Below, piece by piece: positions 23,274-31,521 of a DNA stretch of 39,451 bases. Position 1 is the first letter of the stretch; every line of letters starts with the position of its first letter. The stretch is from an uncultured Paracoccaceae bacterium (lineage in GTDB: Bacteria > Pseudomonadota > Alphaproteobacteria > Rhodobacterales > Rhodobacteraceae), in NCBI GenBank assembly GCA_913062865.1, contig CAJXWO010000023.1, positions 1 through 39,451 of the forward strand, read 5' to 3'. The notes below the pieces were generated by a model. It was given only the letters and a program-made list of their open reading frames with translations. It did not search any database and had not been told where the DNA came from. Made by a program: the position numbers and the translations under genes.

Positions 23274-24287
23274 TCAGCCCTGCCCGTCTTCTGCCTCGTG
23301 CAGGATCGCGTCGGGAACCTGCAGGTCGGCGGGCCAATCGGGTGCCGTATCGTCAGGCGACCAGAGACGCAGCCAGGCCTCGCCGCGTACGCCGGTCTTG
23401 ACCATGTCGATGCGGGCGCGCGCCAGGGGCTCGGGGATCTCCACGCGGACGCGAAACATGAGGCTGTCGCGTTCCTCGCGGGTTTCGACCTGGCGCGGTG
23501 TGAACTGCGCCTGGGGCGACACGAAGGTGACACGCGCCGGGATCGCGACGTCTGGCATGACGTCGAGCTTGATGCGCGCGCTGTCACCGATGCGCACCAG
23601 GGGTGCCTGCGTCGCAGGCAGGAAGACGTCCATGTAAAGATCTGCCACGCTCACCAAGGTGATGATCGGTTGACCCGCCGAGACGATCTCGCCCGGTTCG
23701 GCCAGCCGGTAAAGCACGCGCGACAGGCGCGGCGCGGCCAGTGTCGCATCGGCGATGCGGGTGCGGATTTCCTCGGCCGCGGCGCGTTCGGCATCGATCG
23801 CGCGTTGCTGGGACAGAAGCGTGGCGCGGGCCGCGTCGAGCGCGGCCTGGGCGACGTCGGCTTCGGTGCGGCGGATGTCGAACTGTTCGTCGGCCACGAC
23901 GGCACGGTCGGCCAGCGCCCGGGCGCGCTCAAGCTCGGTGTCCGCCAGCCGCTTCTGGGCCTCGGCCTGGGTGACGCCGGCACGGGCGGCGGCGGCGGCG
24001 CTTTCGGCGGCGGCGATGGCGGCCTCGGCCCGGGCCAGTTGCGCGGTCAGGGTCGCCACGTCGATGACGGCCAGGGGCTGGCCCGACTCGACCAGGTCGC
24101 CCTCGGCCACCGACACCTCGGCCACGCGGCCGCCGATCTGCGCCGCCATGTCGATGCTGCGCGCCTCGATGCTGCCGTTGCCCGAAACGATCCCCTCGGG
24201 CAAAGGGTCGGGTTGGTTGAGATACAGCGCGCTTGCGCCGGCCAGTACGGCCAGCACGACGATGGCGGCTACACGGGTCAGAGACAT
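23274..24287 (-). CDS. HlyD-type periplasmic adaptor (membrane fusion protein)
   Basis: A 337-residue membrane-fusion protein. An N-terminal signal anchor (residues 5-23) precedes a biotinyl-lipoyl strand, GSIEARSIDMAAQIGGRVAEV. A long Ala/Glu/Arg coiled-coil hairpin covers about residues 80-175. A second lipoyl half and beta-barrel follow (LAEPGEIVSAGQPIITLV, DSARIKLDV). It bridges an inner-membrane pump to an outer-membrane channel; no TolC-like gene is in the window. It is the first gene of the operon, 3 bp before the RbbA-like gene, with a perfect FNR-type palindrome about 66 bp upstream of its start. Confidence 0.92.
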   Translation of the reverse strand: MSLTRVAAIVVLAVLAGASALYLNQPDPLPEGIVSGNGSIEARSIDMAAQIGGRVAEVSVAEGDLVESGQPLAVIDVATLTAQLARAEAAIAAAESAAAAARAGVTQAEAQKRLADTELERARALADRAVVADEQFDIRRTEADVAQAALDAARATLLSQQRAIDAERAAAEEIRTRIADATLAAPRLSRVLYRLAEPGEIVSAGQPIITLVSVADLYMDVFLPATQAPLVRIGDSARIKLDVMPDVAIPARVTFVSPQAQFTPRQVETREERDSLMFRVRVEIPEPLARARIDMVKTGVRGEAWLRLWSPDDTAPDWPADLQVPDAILHEAEDGQG

Positions 24288-24346
24288 GGCGCGATTCCCG
24301 TCCAGAAAGACTGATCCGCTGGTACCCCATCGCGCACGGGCGCGGG

Positions 24347-24360
24347 TTGATCCGGATCAA
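24347..24360. promoter_or_regulatory. perfect FNR/FnrL-type site upstream of the RbbA exporter operon
   Basis: TTGATCCGGATCAA matches the FNR consensus TTGAT-N4-ATCAA at all ten defined bases and is fully palindromic. It lies between the sitD stop (24372) and the exporter start (24287), centred about 66 bp before the adaptor ATG on the transcribed strand, a position suited to activation or repression. By chance such a 10-base match is expected about 0.04 times in a window of this size. Confidence 0.68.
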
Positions 24361-24371
24361 TCGCCCGGCGG

Positions 24372-25310
24372 TCACACCGCGTCCGGCGACCGCCCTGCCC
24401 CGATCCGGGCGCGATGGGGTGCGAAAAGGCACGCAAGCCCCAGGATCACGCCGGAGACCGTGGCGATCATACCCGCCGCGCTGACCGCGTTGGAGGCGCC
24501 CAGCCACAGCGGCCCGTAACCCGCCAGCACATAGCCCAGTACCGCTGACACCACCGCGAAGGCGACCGACCACGCCACCTGCACGCCCAACCGTTCGGTC
24601 ATCAGCCGTGCGGCGGCCGGCGGACAGATGAACATCGCGATCACGATGATCGACCCAACCGCATCGAAGGCCGCGACGGCCGAAATGGCGGCCAGCGTCA
24701 CGAGGCCCAGCCCGATGGCCGACACCGGCAATCCCATCGCCTGGGCGAAGCCTTCGTCGAAGGTCGACATGACCAGCCAGCGCCAGAACAGGATCGTGGC
24801 AAGCAGGACAAGTCCGCAGACCGTCGCCATGCGGCCCAGTTCGGGCGGCAGCGCGGCAAGCGCCACCGGATCCACCAGAGAGGCCCATCCATCAGCCTGG
24901 AACCAGATCAGCGATTCGAGATTGCCCATCAGCGCGTGCTCCACATCCAGATGCACGCCCGAGGTGTCGGACTGCTCCAGCAAGAGCACGCCGCCCGCGA
25001 AGAGGGTGGTGAAGGTCACGCCCATGGCCGCGCCCGGCTCGATCCCGCCCAGGCGGCGGATCGCCTCGATCAGGGCCACGGCGACGACCGCGGCAACACC
25101 GGCGCCCAACATCATCGGGATCGCCGCGACCGTTCCGGTCAGAAGGAAAGCCACGACGATGCCGGGCAGGACCACATGGCTGATCGCATCGCCGATCAGG
25201 GCCTGGCGGCGCAGGATCAGGAAATTGCCGGGCAGCGCACAGGCCACCGCGGCGAAGACGCCGATCAGCATCGGGGTCAGCGAAAACTGGACAAATTCGG
25301 CCCCCATCAC
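24372..25310 (-). CDS. sitD: metal ABC transporter permease, SitD/MntD type
   Basis: A 312-residue ABC-3 family permease of manganese/iron/zinc importers, with about eight to nine hydrophobic helices. GNFLILRRQALIGDAISHVVLPGIV near the N-terminus and AFDAVGSIIVIAMFICPPAAARLMTERLG are conserved family stretches. It overlaps sitC by four bases (ATGA). It is the last gene of the four-gene operon read from sitA. The C-terminus ends in a short polar tail. With the sitC product it would form a heterodimeric channel. Confidence 0.9.
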   Translation of the reverse strand: MMGAEFVQFSLTPMLIGVFAAVACALPGNFLILRRQALIGDAISHVVLPGIVVAFLLTGTVAAIPMMLGAGVAAVVAVALIEAIRRLGGIEPGAAMGVTFTTLFAGGVLLLEQSDTSGVHLDVEHALMGNLESLIWFQADGWASLVDPVALAALPPELGRMATVCGLVLLATILFWRWLVMSTFDEGFAQAMGLPVSAIGLGLVTLAAISAVAAFDAVGSIIVIAMFICPPAAARLMTERLGVQVAWSVAFAVVSAVLGYVLAGYGPLWLGASNAVSAAGMIATVSGVILGLACLFAPHRARIGAGRSPDAV

Positions 25311-26515
25311 GCCACCCCCACCGGGCCACCGATGCGGCGATCGAACTCTTCGATCTCGTCAGGGGTAAAGACCTCTTCGATGGGGGTCAGGCCGTCGTAG
25401 CGCCCGGTCAGGCCGCTGTCCTGATGCACCTCGCGGGCCACGGCCCAGCGGTGTTCGTCGCGCGCGACCTTGGCCGCCTGGGCGCGACCGGCTTCCGTGG
25501 CGACGCCATCGGGGCGGATCAACCCCTCGTCCTGCAGGACGCGCAAGGTCAGCCCGTCATGGATGATCTCGTCGCGCGCAAGTGCGAGCAGCCCCTGGCG
25601 ACGGTGCACCCGCCGCTGAAAGCGCCGCCGGGCGATCAAGGCCGCCGCGACACCGCGCGCGGGCGCGAAAAAGAGGGACAGGGCGAACAGAAACGCCGAG
25701 ATCAGGACAATGATCGGGCCCGTGGGCAGCGCGGGTGCTGCAGCCGAAAGCGCGGCGCCGGTATAGGCCGACACCCCGCCGACAAGCGCCGCGATCCAGA
25801 TCACCCGCCCGCTGCGGTCGGTCCAGAACCGCGCGGTCACCGGCGGGATGATCAGCATTGCCACGATCAGGATCAGCCCAACGATCTTGAGCCCGATCAC
25901 CGTGATCGCCATGACAAGGCCCATGATCATCAGATCGACCCGGGGCACGTTCACACCGCGTGCGGCGGCGTACTCCGCGTCGAACGTCACCAGGGTCATG
26001 GGACGCCGCAGGATCCAGATCGCCAGGACCGACAACGCCCCGCCCACGGCGATCGTTACCGCGTCGGCATACAGCATGCCCGCAGTCGACCCCAGAAGGA
26101 AGCTTTCCAGCCCAGCCTGACGCCCTGCGCTCATGGTCTGGATGACGGTCAGCAGCACGACACCCAGCCCGAAAAAGACCGACAGGACCGCGCCGATGGC
26201 CGCGTCCTCGGACAGGCGGGTGCGGCGGGTCATGGCCTGCACCGCCAGAAGCCCGGCCCAAGCGGACAGGGCCGATCCGATCAGAAGACCCGGAAGCCAG
26301 CGACCGTCGCCGCCCAGGGCCACCATCGCGATGAAGGCCAGCGCGATGCCGGGCAGGGTGCTGTGCGCCACAGCGTCGGACACAAGCGCGCGTTTGCGCA
26401 GGAACAGGAAGGTGCCCGCCGCGCCCGCGGACAGGCCGAGCAGACCCGCCCCGATGGCCACCAGCCGGGCATTGTAGCCCGCATCGAGCAACAGGGCATC
26501 TAGAAAGCCGTCCAT
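25307..26515 (-). CDS. sitC: metal ABC transporter permease with C-terminal regulator-like extension
   Basis: A 402-residue protein, about 110 longer than a plain ABC-3 permease. Residues 1-285 are membrane-spanning with the family blocks GTFLFLRKRALVSDAVAHSTLPGIA and LKIVGLILIVAMLIIPPVTARFW. From about residue 290 it becomes soluble and charged. The sequence ARDEIIHDGLTLRVLQDEGLIRPDGVATEAGRAQA is a winged-helix-like segment, followed by DEHRWAVAREVHQDSG, which resembles the DtxR/MntR pattern of a metal-responsive repressor. The start at 26515 gives MDGFLDALLLDAG. It lies 4 bp after sitB and overlaps sitD. Confidence 0.86.
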   Translation of the reverse strand: MDGFLDALLLDAGYNARLVAIGAGLLGLSAGAAGTFLFLRKRALVSDAVAHSTLPGIALAFIAMVALGGDGRWLPGLLIGSALSAWAGLLAVQAMTRRTRLSEDAAIGAVLSVFFGLGVVLLTVIQTMSAGRQAGLESFLLGSTAGMLYADAVTIAVGGALSVLAIWILRRPMTLVTFDAEYAAARGVNVPRVDLMIMGLVMAITVIGLKIVGLILIVAMLIIPPVTARFWTDRSGRVIWIAALVGGVSAYTGAALSAAAPALPTGPIIVLISAFLFALSLFFAPARGVAAALIARRRFQRRVHRRQGLLALARDEIIHDGLTLRVLQDEGLIRPDGVATEAGRAQAAKVARDEHRWAVAREVHQDSGLTGRYDGLTPIEEVFTPDEIEEFDRRIGGPVGVA

Positions 26516-26519
26516 GGGC

Positions 26520-27347
26520 TTAGCCGGCCAGCTCCAGCTGGGACAGGTACGGCGCGGCCAGACTCCCGCCATAGGCGGCATTCAACGCGGCCTCGGTAAA
26601 GGCTTCGTCGACGGGACCCTCGGCCACCTTGCGGACATTGATCAGGAACACATGGTCGAAATAGCGCCGCACGGTGGTCAGGTCATGGTGCACCGCAATG
26701 ACCGACTTGCCCTCTTCGCGCAGGGTCTTGATAACGTCGATGATCGCCCGTTCAGTCGCGGCATCGACGCCTGCGAAGGGTTCGTCGAGAAGGTAGAGAT
26801 CGGCCTCCTGCGCCAGCGCGCGGGCGAGGAACACCCGCTGCTGCTGGCCGCCCGACAGCTGGCCGATCTGCCGTGCCGCAAAATCGGCCATGCCCACCCG
26901 GTCGAGACAAGCCCGCGCTGCGGCGCGATGCGCCCCGGTGAGGCGGCGCAACAGCCCGACCTGCCGGTACAAGCCCATGAGAACCACATCCATGACAGTG
27001 GCCGGGAAATCCCAGTCCACGCTGGCGCGCTGGGGGACATAGGCGATGCGGTCGCGCGCCTGTTCGACCGGCTGGCCAAACACGCGCACCTCGCCCGAGA
27101 CCCGCGGGATCACACCCAATGCGGCCTTGAGCAGGGTGGATTTGCCCGCGCCATTCGGGCCGATGATGGCCGTCATTGCGCCGGGCGCGAACCGGGCATC
27201 GACGGAGAACACCGCCGGTTTCTCGCCATAGGATACGGTCAGCCCGCGGATCGCCATAGGGCAGTCCCCGGGCACCGGGTCGGGCAGCTTGGTGCGACCG
27301 GCCTCGGCTGCAAGGGCAAGCGTGGCCTGGCCCGTGGATTTTCTCAT
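26520..27347 (-). CDS. sitB: metal ABC transporter ATP-binding protein
   Basis: A 275-residue ABC ATPase. Walker A GPNGAGKST lies near residues 64-72. The signature LSGGQQQRVFLARAL and Walker B LYLLDEPFAGVD follow, then the switch His in VHHDL. RVSGEVRVFGQPVEQ and IAYVPQRASVDWDFPATVMDVV are typical of the Mn/Zn/Fe chelate family. The start at 27347 overlaps the sitA stop (ATGA). A later ATG about 30 residues in is the alternative start, since the first 30 residues are low-complexity. It energises SitC/SitD. Confidence 0.93.
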   Translation of the reverse strand: MRKSTGQATLALAAEAGRTKLPDPVPGDCPMAIRGLTVSYGEKPAVFSVDARFAPGAMTAIIGPNGAGKSTLLKAALGVIPRVSGEVRVFGQPVEQARDRIAYVPQRASVDWDFPATVMDVVLMGLYRQVGLLRRLTGAHRAAARACLDRVGMADFAARQIGQLSGGQQQRVFLARALAQEADLYLLDEPFAGVDAATERAIIDVIKTLREEGKSVIAVHHDLTTVRRYFDHVFLINVRKVAEGPVDEAFTEAALNAAYGGSLAAPYLSQLELAG

Positions 27348-28321
27348 CCGCCCGCCCCCAGCAGACCGTCGATCCCGCGCTCGGGAGCAGTGCCGCCCAA
27401 GGCGCGGGCGATCACGGTCGCGTTGTGGTCGATCATGCCGATATAGGTCCCTTCATAGGTGCCGGGCGCCCCCATCGCGTCGGAGAAAAGCTCGCCACCG
27501 ATGGCGACCTCGTGGCCCTGTGCGGTGGCGCCTTCGATCAGAGCGCGCACGTTACGGTCCGAGACGGAGCTTTCGACGAAGACCGCCCGGACCCCGCGAT
27601 CGACCAGCAGGTCGACCAGGTCACCGATACGCTGCAGGCCTGCCTCGCTTTCGGTCGAGATGCCCTGGATGCCCAAGACCTCGTAGTCGTAGGCCGCACC
27701 GAAATAGTTGAACGCGTCATGGGCGGTGACCAGCACCCGCTGCTCTTGGGGCACGCTTGCCAGGACCTGGTCGGCATAGGCACCGATGCGGTCAATGTCA
27801 GACAGGTGCGCCCGGGTATTGGCGGCAAAGCGTTCTGCCGCTTCGGGTCGCAGGTCGGTCAGCGCGTCACGCACCGCGATCACAACCTCTTTCCACAGCG
27901 ACGGCACCATCCATACATGCGGATCGAAGCGGCCTTCGTAGTCTTCATGCGCCAGAAGCAGGTCACGCGACAGCGTTTCGGCCACCGCGGTGACGGGCAC
28001 ACGGCTTTGCAGTTCTTCCAGGAAGGTTTCCATCTGCGCCTCGAGGTAGAGACCGTGCCACAAAACGGCGTCGGCCCGTCCCATCGCCACGATATCGCTA
28101 CGCGTCTGGCGATAGGCATGGGGGTCGACGCCGGGGCCCATCAGGGCGCGGACCTCCGCGTCTTCTCCGGCGATCTGCCGTGCCGCATCGGCGATCATGC
28201 CGGTCGTCACGACGATCTGCATCGGGCTAGAGGCAAGACCGCGCCCGGCGGTCAGCACAACAGGAACACTCGCCAAACCAGACATGAACTGTCGTCTTGG
28301 GATCATCTGTGTCGTCTCCAT
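27344..28321 (-). CDS. sitA: periplasmic Mn/Fe-binding protein of the SitABCD importer
   Basis: A 325-residue cluster A-I solute-binding protein. RRQFMSGLA near residues 9-17, followed by a hydrophobic stretch, looks like a twin-arginine signal peptide. The metal ligands are visible: H68 (DPHAY), H135 (DPHVW), E224 or E226 (STESE) and D298 (MIDHN). No His-rich loop is present, which argues for Mn/Fe rather than Zn. It heads the operon, and a Fur-type box lies about 65 bp upstream. An in-frame ATG six codons later is an alternative start that still keeps the RR. Confidence 0.92.
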   Translation of the reverse strand: METTQMIPRRQFMSGLASVPVVLTAGRGLASSPMQIVVTTGMIADAARQIAGEDAEVRALMGPGVDPHAYRQTRSDIVAMGRADAVLWHGLYLEAQMETFLEELQSRVPVTAVAETLSRDLLLAHEDYEGRFDPHVWMVPSLWKEVVIAVRDALTDLRPEAAERFAANTRAHLSDIDRIGAYADQVLASVPQEQRVLVTAHDAFNYFGAAYDYEVLGIQGISTESEAGLQRIGDLVDLLVDRGVRAVFVESSVSDRNVRALIEGATAQGHEVAIGGELFSDAMGAPGTYEGTYIGMIDHNATVIARALGGTAPERGIDGLLGAGG

Positions 28322-28386
28322 CCGTCCTGCAAAGGGATTTAGGGCGCCTGCCTCGAATTGCTAATGCGAATTGGTCGCAAAAGCAA

Positions 28387-28405
28387 GAAAATGATAATCA
28401 CTCGC
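28387..28405. promoter_or_regulatory. Fur/Mur-like box upstream of sitABCD
   Basis: GAAAATGATAATCACTCGC matches 15 of the 19 positions of the classic Fur consensus GATAATGATAATCATTATC, keeping the central AATGATAATCA. It lies about 65-85 bp before the sitA start on the opposite side. A GAATTG direct repeat (spaced 13 bp) and a TTGCTAATGCGAA motif lie between it and the gene at about 28355-28372. In alphaproteobacteria the Fur homologue Mur senses Mn and controls sit operons. Confidence 0.6.
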
Positions 28406-28552
28406 AAGAAACCTGCGGGGTACCGCGACTACTGCCTGAAAACGCGGCATCTGCGGTGAAAACAGGCAGAGGGCGGGTCAGGCCCGATGTCTCGGCTTGC
28501 AGTCCCCGGCGCGCGGGGCAACGGTAGGGCACCCGCAACCGCCCCGACGCCC

Positions 28553-30298
28553 ATGTCCCAGACACCGCAGACCTTTGACCTGAAACTTCGCGAGCTTCTG
28601 AAGTTCATTTATCCTGAACGCGATACCGATCACCTGGTGCGGGAGGTCACCGCAGCGTTCTGGCCGAACGGTGCCCACCCCCGCAAACGCGCCCGGCGGC
28701 CGGGCAACAACCTGTGGTCCGAACGCGACGCGATCCTAATCACCTATGGCAACTCGGTGCAGGACGGTGCGCACAAGCCGCTCGATCTCTTGCACGATTT
28801 TCTGCTGCGATACCTCAAGGGGACGATCAACGGCATCCATATCCTGCCGTTCTTTCCCTTCACCTCAGACGATGGGTTCGCGGTCACCGACTACACGGCC
28901 GTCAACCCGCAGCTGGGCGACTGGCCGGACATCACCCGCATCGCGGGCGATTTCCACCTGATGTCAGATCTGGTGCTGAACCATGTCTCATCCCAGTCGA
29001 ACTGGTTCAACGCCTACCGGCAGGGACACGCGCCCTACAGCCGCTATTTCTTCGAGGCCTCGCCCGACGATGACCTGAGCGCGGTTGTCCGCCCCCGCAC
29101 GACGCCCCTGCTGCAAAAGGTCGAGACGGCGGATGGCCCGCGCCATGTCTGGTGTACCTTCAGCCATGACCAGATCGACCTCGATTTCTCGAACCCCGAG
29201 GTATTAATCGAGTTTCTGCGCATCATGCGCCTGCATATCGACAACGGCGTGCGCACACTCCGGCTGGATGCAGTAGCCTTTCTGTGGAAGGAGCCGGGCA
29301 CCAGCTGCATCCACCTGCCCCAGACCCATGCCATCGTGCGGCTGATGCGCCTGCTGGCCGATCACGCGACCGAGACGCTGGTGCTTTTGACCGAAACCAA
29401 CGTGCCCAAGGCCGAGAACCTCAGCTATTTCGGCAACCGGAACGAGGCGCATGCGGTCTACAACTTTCCCCTGCCGCCCCTGGTGCTGCATGCGATGCTG
29501 TCGGGCACCGCGCGCTACCTTAATGCGTGGCAGGCCGGCATGCCTCCGGCGCAGCTGGGCTGTGCCTATCTCAACTTTACCGCCAGCCATGACGGGATCG
29601 GCATGCGCCCGGCCGAGGGCGTGCTGCCCAAGGACGAGACGCAGCGCATGATCGACACGGTCTGCGCGGGCGGCGGCCTTGTCTCCATGCGCAGCCTGCC
29701 CGATGGCGGCGAGTCGCCATACGAGCTGAACAGCACATGGTTCGATGCGCTGGCCACCACGTTCGACGGATCGACCGAGCATCACTTCGACCGCTTCCTG
29801 TGTTCGCAGACCATCGTCATGTCGCTCGAGGGGATCCCGGCCTTCTACATCCACGCCCTTCTTGCCACGCCCAACGATCACGAGGCCGTGGAGCGGCGAG
29901 GCATGAACCGCGCGATCAATCGCCACCGCTGGGATTACCCCGAGTTGCTGTCACGGCTCGAAGACGGTTCGAGCGACCAGGCCCGCGCACTCGCGGCCCT
30001 GTCCGACAGGCTGCGCATCCGAGCCCGCCAGCCGGCCTTTCACCCCAACGCGACACAGTTCACCCTGACGCTGGACGAGCGCATCTTCGGGCTGTGGCGG
30101 CAAAGCCTGGACCGGGACCAGTCGATCTTTGCCCTGCACAATACCAGTGCCGATCTGCTCCTCGTGCCGCCCAGCGCCATCAACCTGATCGAGGAAGAGA
30201 CCTGGGTGGACCTTTTGACAGGTGAGCATATCGACGCGATCGGCCCCGATGTTCCGATGCAGCCCTATCAGTGCCGCTGGATCGCCAACCGGCGCTAA
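28553..30298 (+). CDS. GH13_18 phosphorylase; candidate glucosylglycerate phosphorylase
   Basis: A 581-residue GH13 protein of the sucrose phosphorylase group. The catalytic nucleophile D239 (RLDAVAF), acid/base E281 (LLTETNVP) and transition-state Asp D347 (ASHDGIG) are all present, with the (beta/alpha)8 pattern LPFFPFTSDDGFAVTDY and SDLVLNHVSSQS. This subfamily contains sucrose, glucosylglycerol and glucosylglycerate phosphorylases. Convergent GpgS and GpgP genes argue for glucosylglycerate plus phosphate giving glucose 1-phosphate plus glycerate. The ATG at 28553 is chosen on family length; an upstream ATG at 28487 adds 22 residues, and neither has a strong ribosome site. Its stop overlaps that of gpgS on the other strand. 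Confidence 0.87.
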   Translation: MSQTPQTFDLKLRELLKFIYPERDTDHLVREVTAAFWPNGAHPRKRARRPGNNLWSERDAILITYGNSVQDGAHKPLDLLHDFLLRYLKGTINGIHILPFFPFTSDDGFAVTDYTAVNPQLGDWPDITRIAGDFHLMSDLVLNHVSSQSNWFNAYRQGHAPYSRYFFEASPDDDLSAVVRPRTTPLLQKVETADGPRHVWCTFSHDQIDLDFSNPEVLIEFLRIMRLHIDNGVRTLRLDAVAFLWKEPGTSCIHLPQTHAIVRLMRLLADHATETLVLLTETNVPKAENLSYFGNRNEAHAVYNFPLPPLVLHAMLSGTARYLNAWQAGMPPAQLGCAYLNFTASHDGIGMRPAEGVLPKDETQRMIDTVCAGGGLVSMRSLPDGGESPYELNSTWFDALATTFDGSTEHHFDRFLCSQTIVMSLEGIPAFYIHALLATPNDHEAVERRGMNRAINRHRWDYPELLSRLEDGSSDQARALAALSDRLRIRARQPAFHPNATQFTLTLDERIFGLWRQSLDRDQSIFALHNTSADLLLVPPSAINLIEEETWVDLLTGEHIDAIGPDVPMQPYQCRWIANRR

Positions 30299-31521
30299 GC
30301 GGGCCTGAACTCTTCGGCATCCGCCGCGGCCGCCACGCGCAGATCATTCAGGAACTGCGGATCGGCGGCATGGACCCGGTTCCATGTCGGGATAAAGGGT
30401 GTCTCGTGGGGAGAGTCGATAAAGACCTGCCCCGCGCGCATCAGGTTCTCGGCGAACAGCTCGATCGCACGCTCTTCCTTGTGCCGGTCGAGCGTCAGGC
30501 CGTTCATCTTGGCATCGGTGTAATAGGCCTCGAGCAAGTCCAGCGCAGAGCGGTAGTAGGTGGCCTTGAGCGTGCGGAAGGTGTTCGAGGTGAACACCGT
30601 CCCGTCCGCCGCGAGCTTTCGGAACACGGCCTTGCAGATGTCCGTCGACATGCGGCTGAGCCCGGTCGTGGCGTCCTCTTCGCTCAGATCCTGGTGCTTG
30701 TGATCGTAGATATCGGCCACTTCGACCTGGCAGACCGCTTTGGGCGCCATGTTGCGCCAGGCCTCGGACAGGATGCCGATCTCGAGCCCCCAGTCGGACG
30801 GGATGCGCAGATCGGGCAGGACGGCGGTGCGCAGCGCGAACTCACCCGAAAGCGGGTAGCGGAAGCTGCGCAGGTAATCGATGTAGTCGCGGTCCCCGAT
30901 CACCTTTTTCAGCGCAATCAGTAGCGGGCTGACCAGAAGGCGTGTCACCCGTCCGTTCAGCTTGTCCGAGCCGATCCGGGGGTAATAGCCCTTGGACAGC
31001 TGGTAGGGGAAGCTGGGGTTGACCACCGGGTAGACCAGGCGCGCCAAAAGGCCGGCATCATAGGTGACGATATCGCAATCGTGGATCGCCATCACCGCGC
31101 TGTCGGCGCAGGCGATCATGTAACCCATGCAGGTCCAGACATTCTTGCCCTTGCCCGGCTCGGGCGGATAGAGGCCCAGCTGGTCCAAACGCTGCCCCAG
31201 CTCGAGCATGCGAGGGCTATCGTTCCAGATCACGATGTGGTTCTGCGGTAGAACCGAAAAGAACTCTTGCGCATGGCGGAACTGCGCCTCGTCCGCACGG
31301 TCCAGCCCGATGACGATCCGGTGCAGATACGGAACCTTGGACAGCTCGGCCAGGATATTGGGCAGGGCCTCGCCCTCGAGTTCGGAGTAAAGGCTGGGCA
31401 GGATCAGCGTGATCTTGCGTGTCTGGGCGTAAACGCCGATCTCGTGGGTCAACTCCTCCAGGCTGCGGGTGCGCAAGTTGTGAAGCGTGGCGATATTGCC
31501 GTTCTGGTGAAAGTCAGCCAT
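30295..31521 (-). CDS. gpgS: glucosyl-3-phosphoglycerate synthase
   Basis: A 408-residue GT81 retaining glycosyltransferase. It transfers glucose from an NDP-glucose to 3-phosphoglycerate, making glucosyl-3-phosphoglycerate. GKGKNVWTCMGY at about 123-134 and the metal motif HDCDIVTYD at 147-155 are the donor-site signatures of GpgS. SDKLNGRVTRLLVSPLL and FRYPLSGEFALR follow, then LPDLRIPSDWGLEIGIL, which are acceptor-side blocks. IYDHKHQDLS is near the C-terminal third. It overlaps gpgP by 8 bp and is the second gene in that pair. Confidence 0.94.
   Translation of the reverse strand: MADFHQNGNIATLHNLRTRSLEELTHEIGVYAQTRKITLILPSLYSELEGEALPNILAELSKVPYLHRIVIGLDRADEAQFRHAQEFFSVLPQNHIVIWNDSPRMLELGQRLDQLGLYPPEPGKGKNVWTCMGYMIACADSAVMAIHDCDIVTYDAGLLARLVYPVVNPSFPYQLSKGYYPRIGSDKLNGRVTRLLVSPLLIALKKVIGDRDYIDYLRSFRYPLSGEFALRTAVLPDLRIPSDWGLEIGILSEAWRNMAPKAVCQVEVADIYDHKHQDLSEEDATTGLSRMSTDICKAVFRKLAADGTVFTSNTFRTLKATYYRSALDLLEAYYTDAKMNGLTLDRHKEERAIELFAENLMRAGQVFIDSPHETPFIPTWNRVHAADPQFLNDLRVAAAADAEEFRPA

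Noticed and set aside
22077-24314. A 745-codon open frame on the + strand opposite the RbbA-like and HlyD genes
   Set aside because: It is the antisense of two genes with clear motifs; long antisense frames are expected at this GC content, and its translation has no domain pattern.
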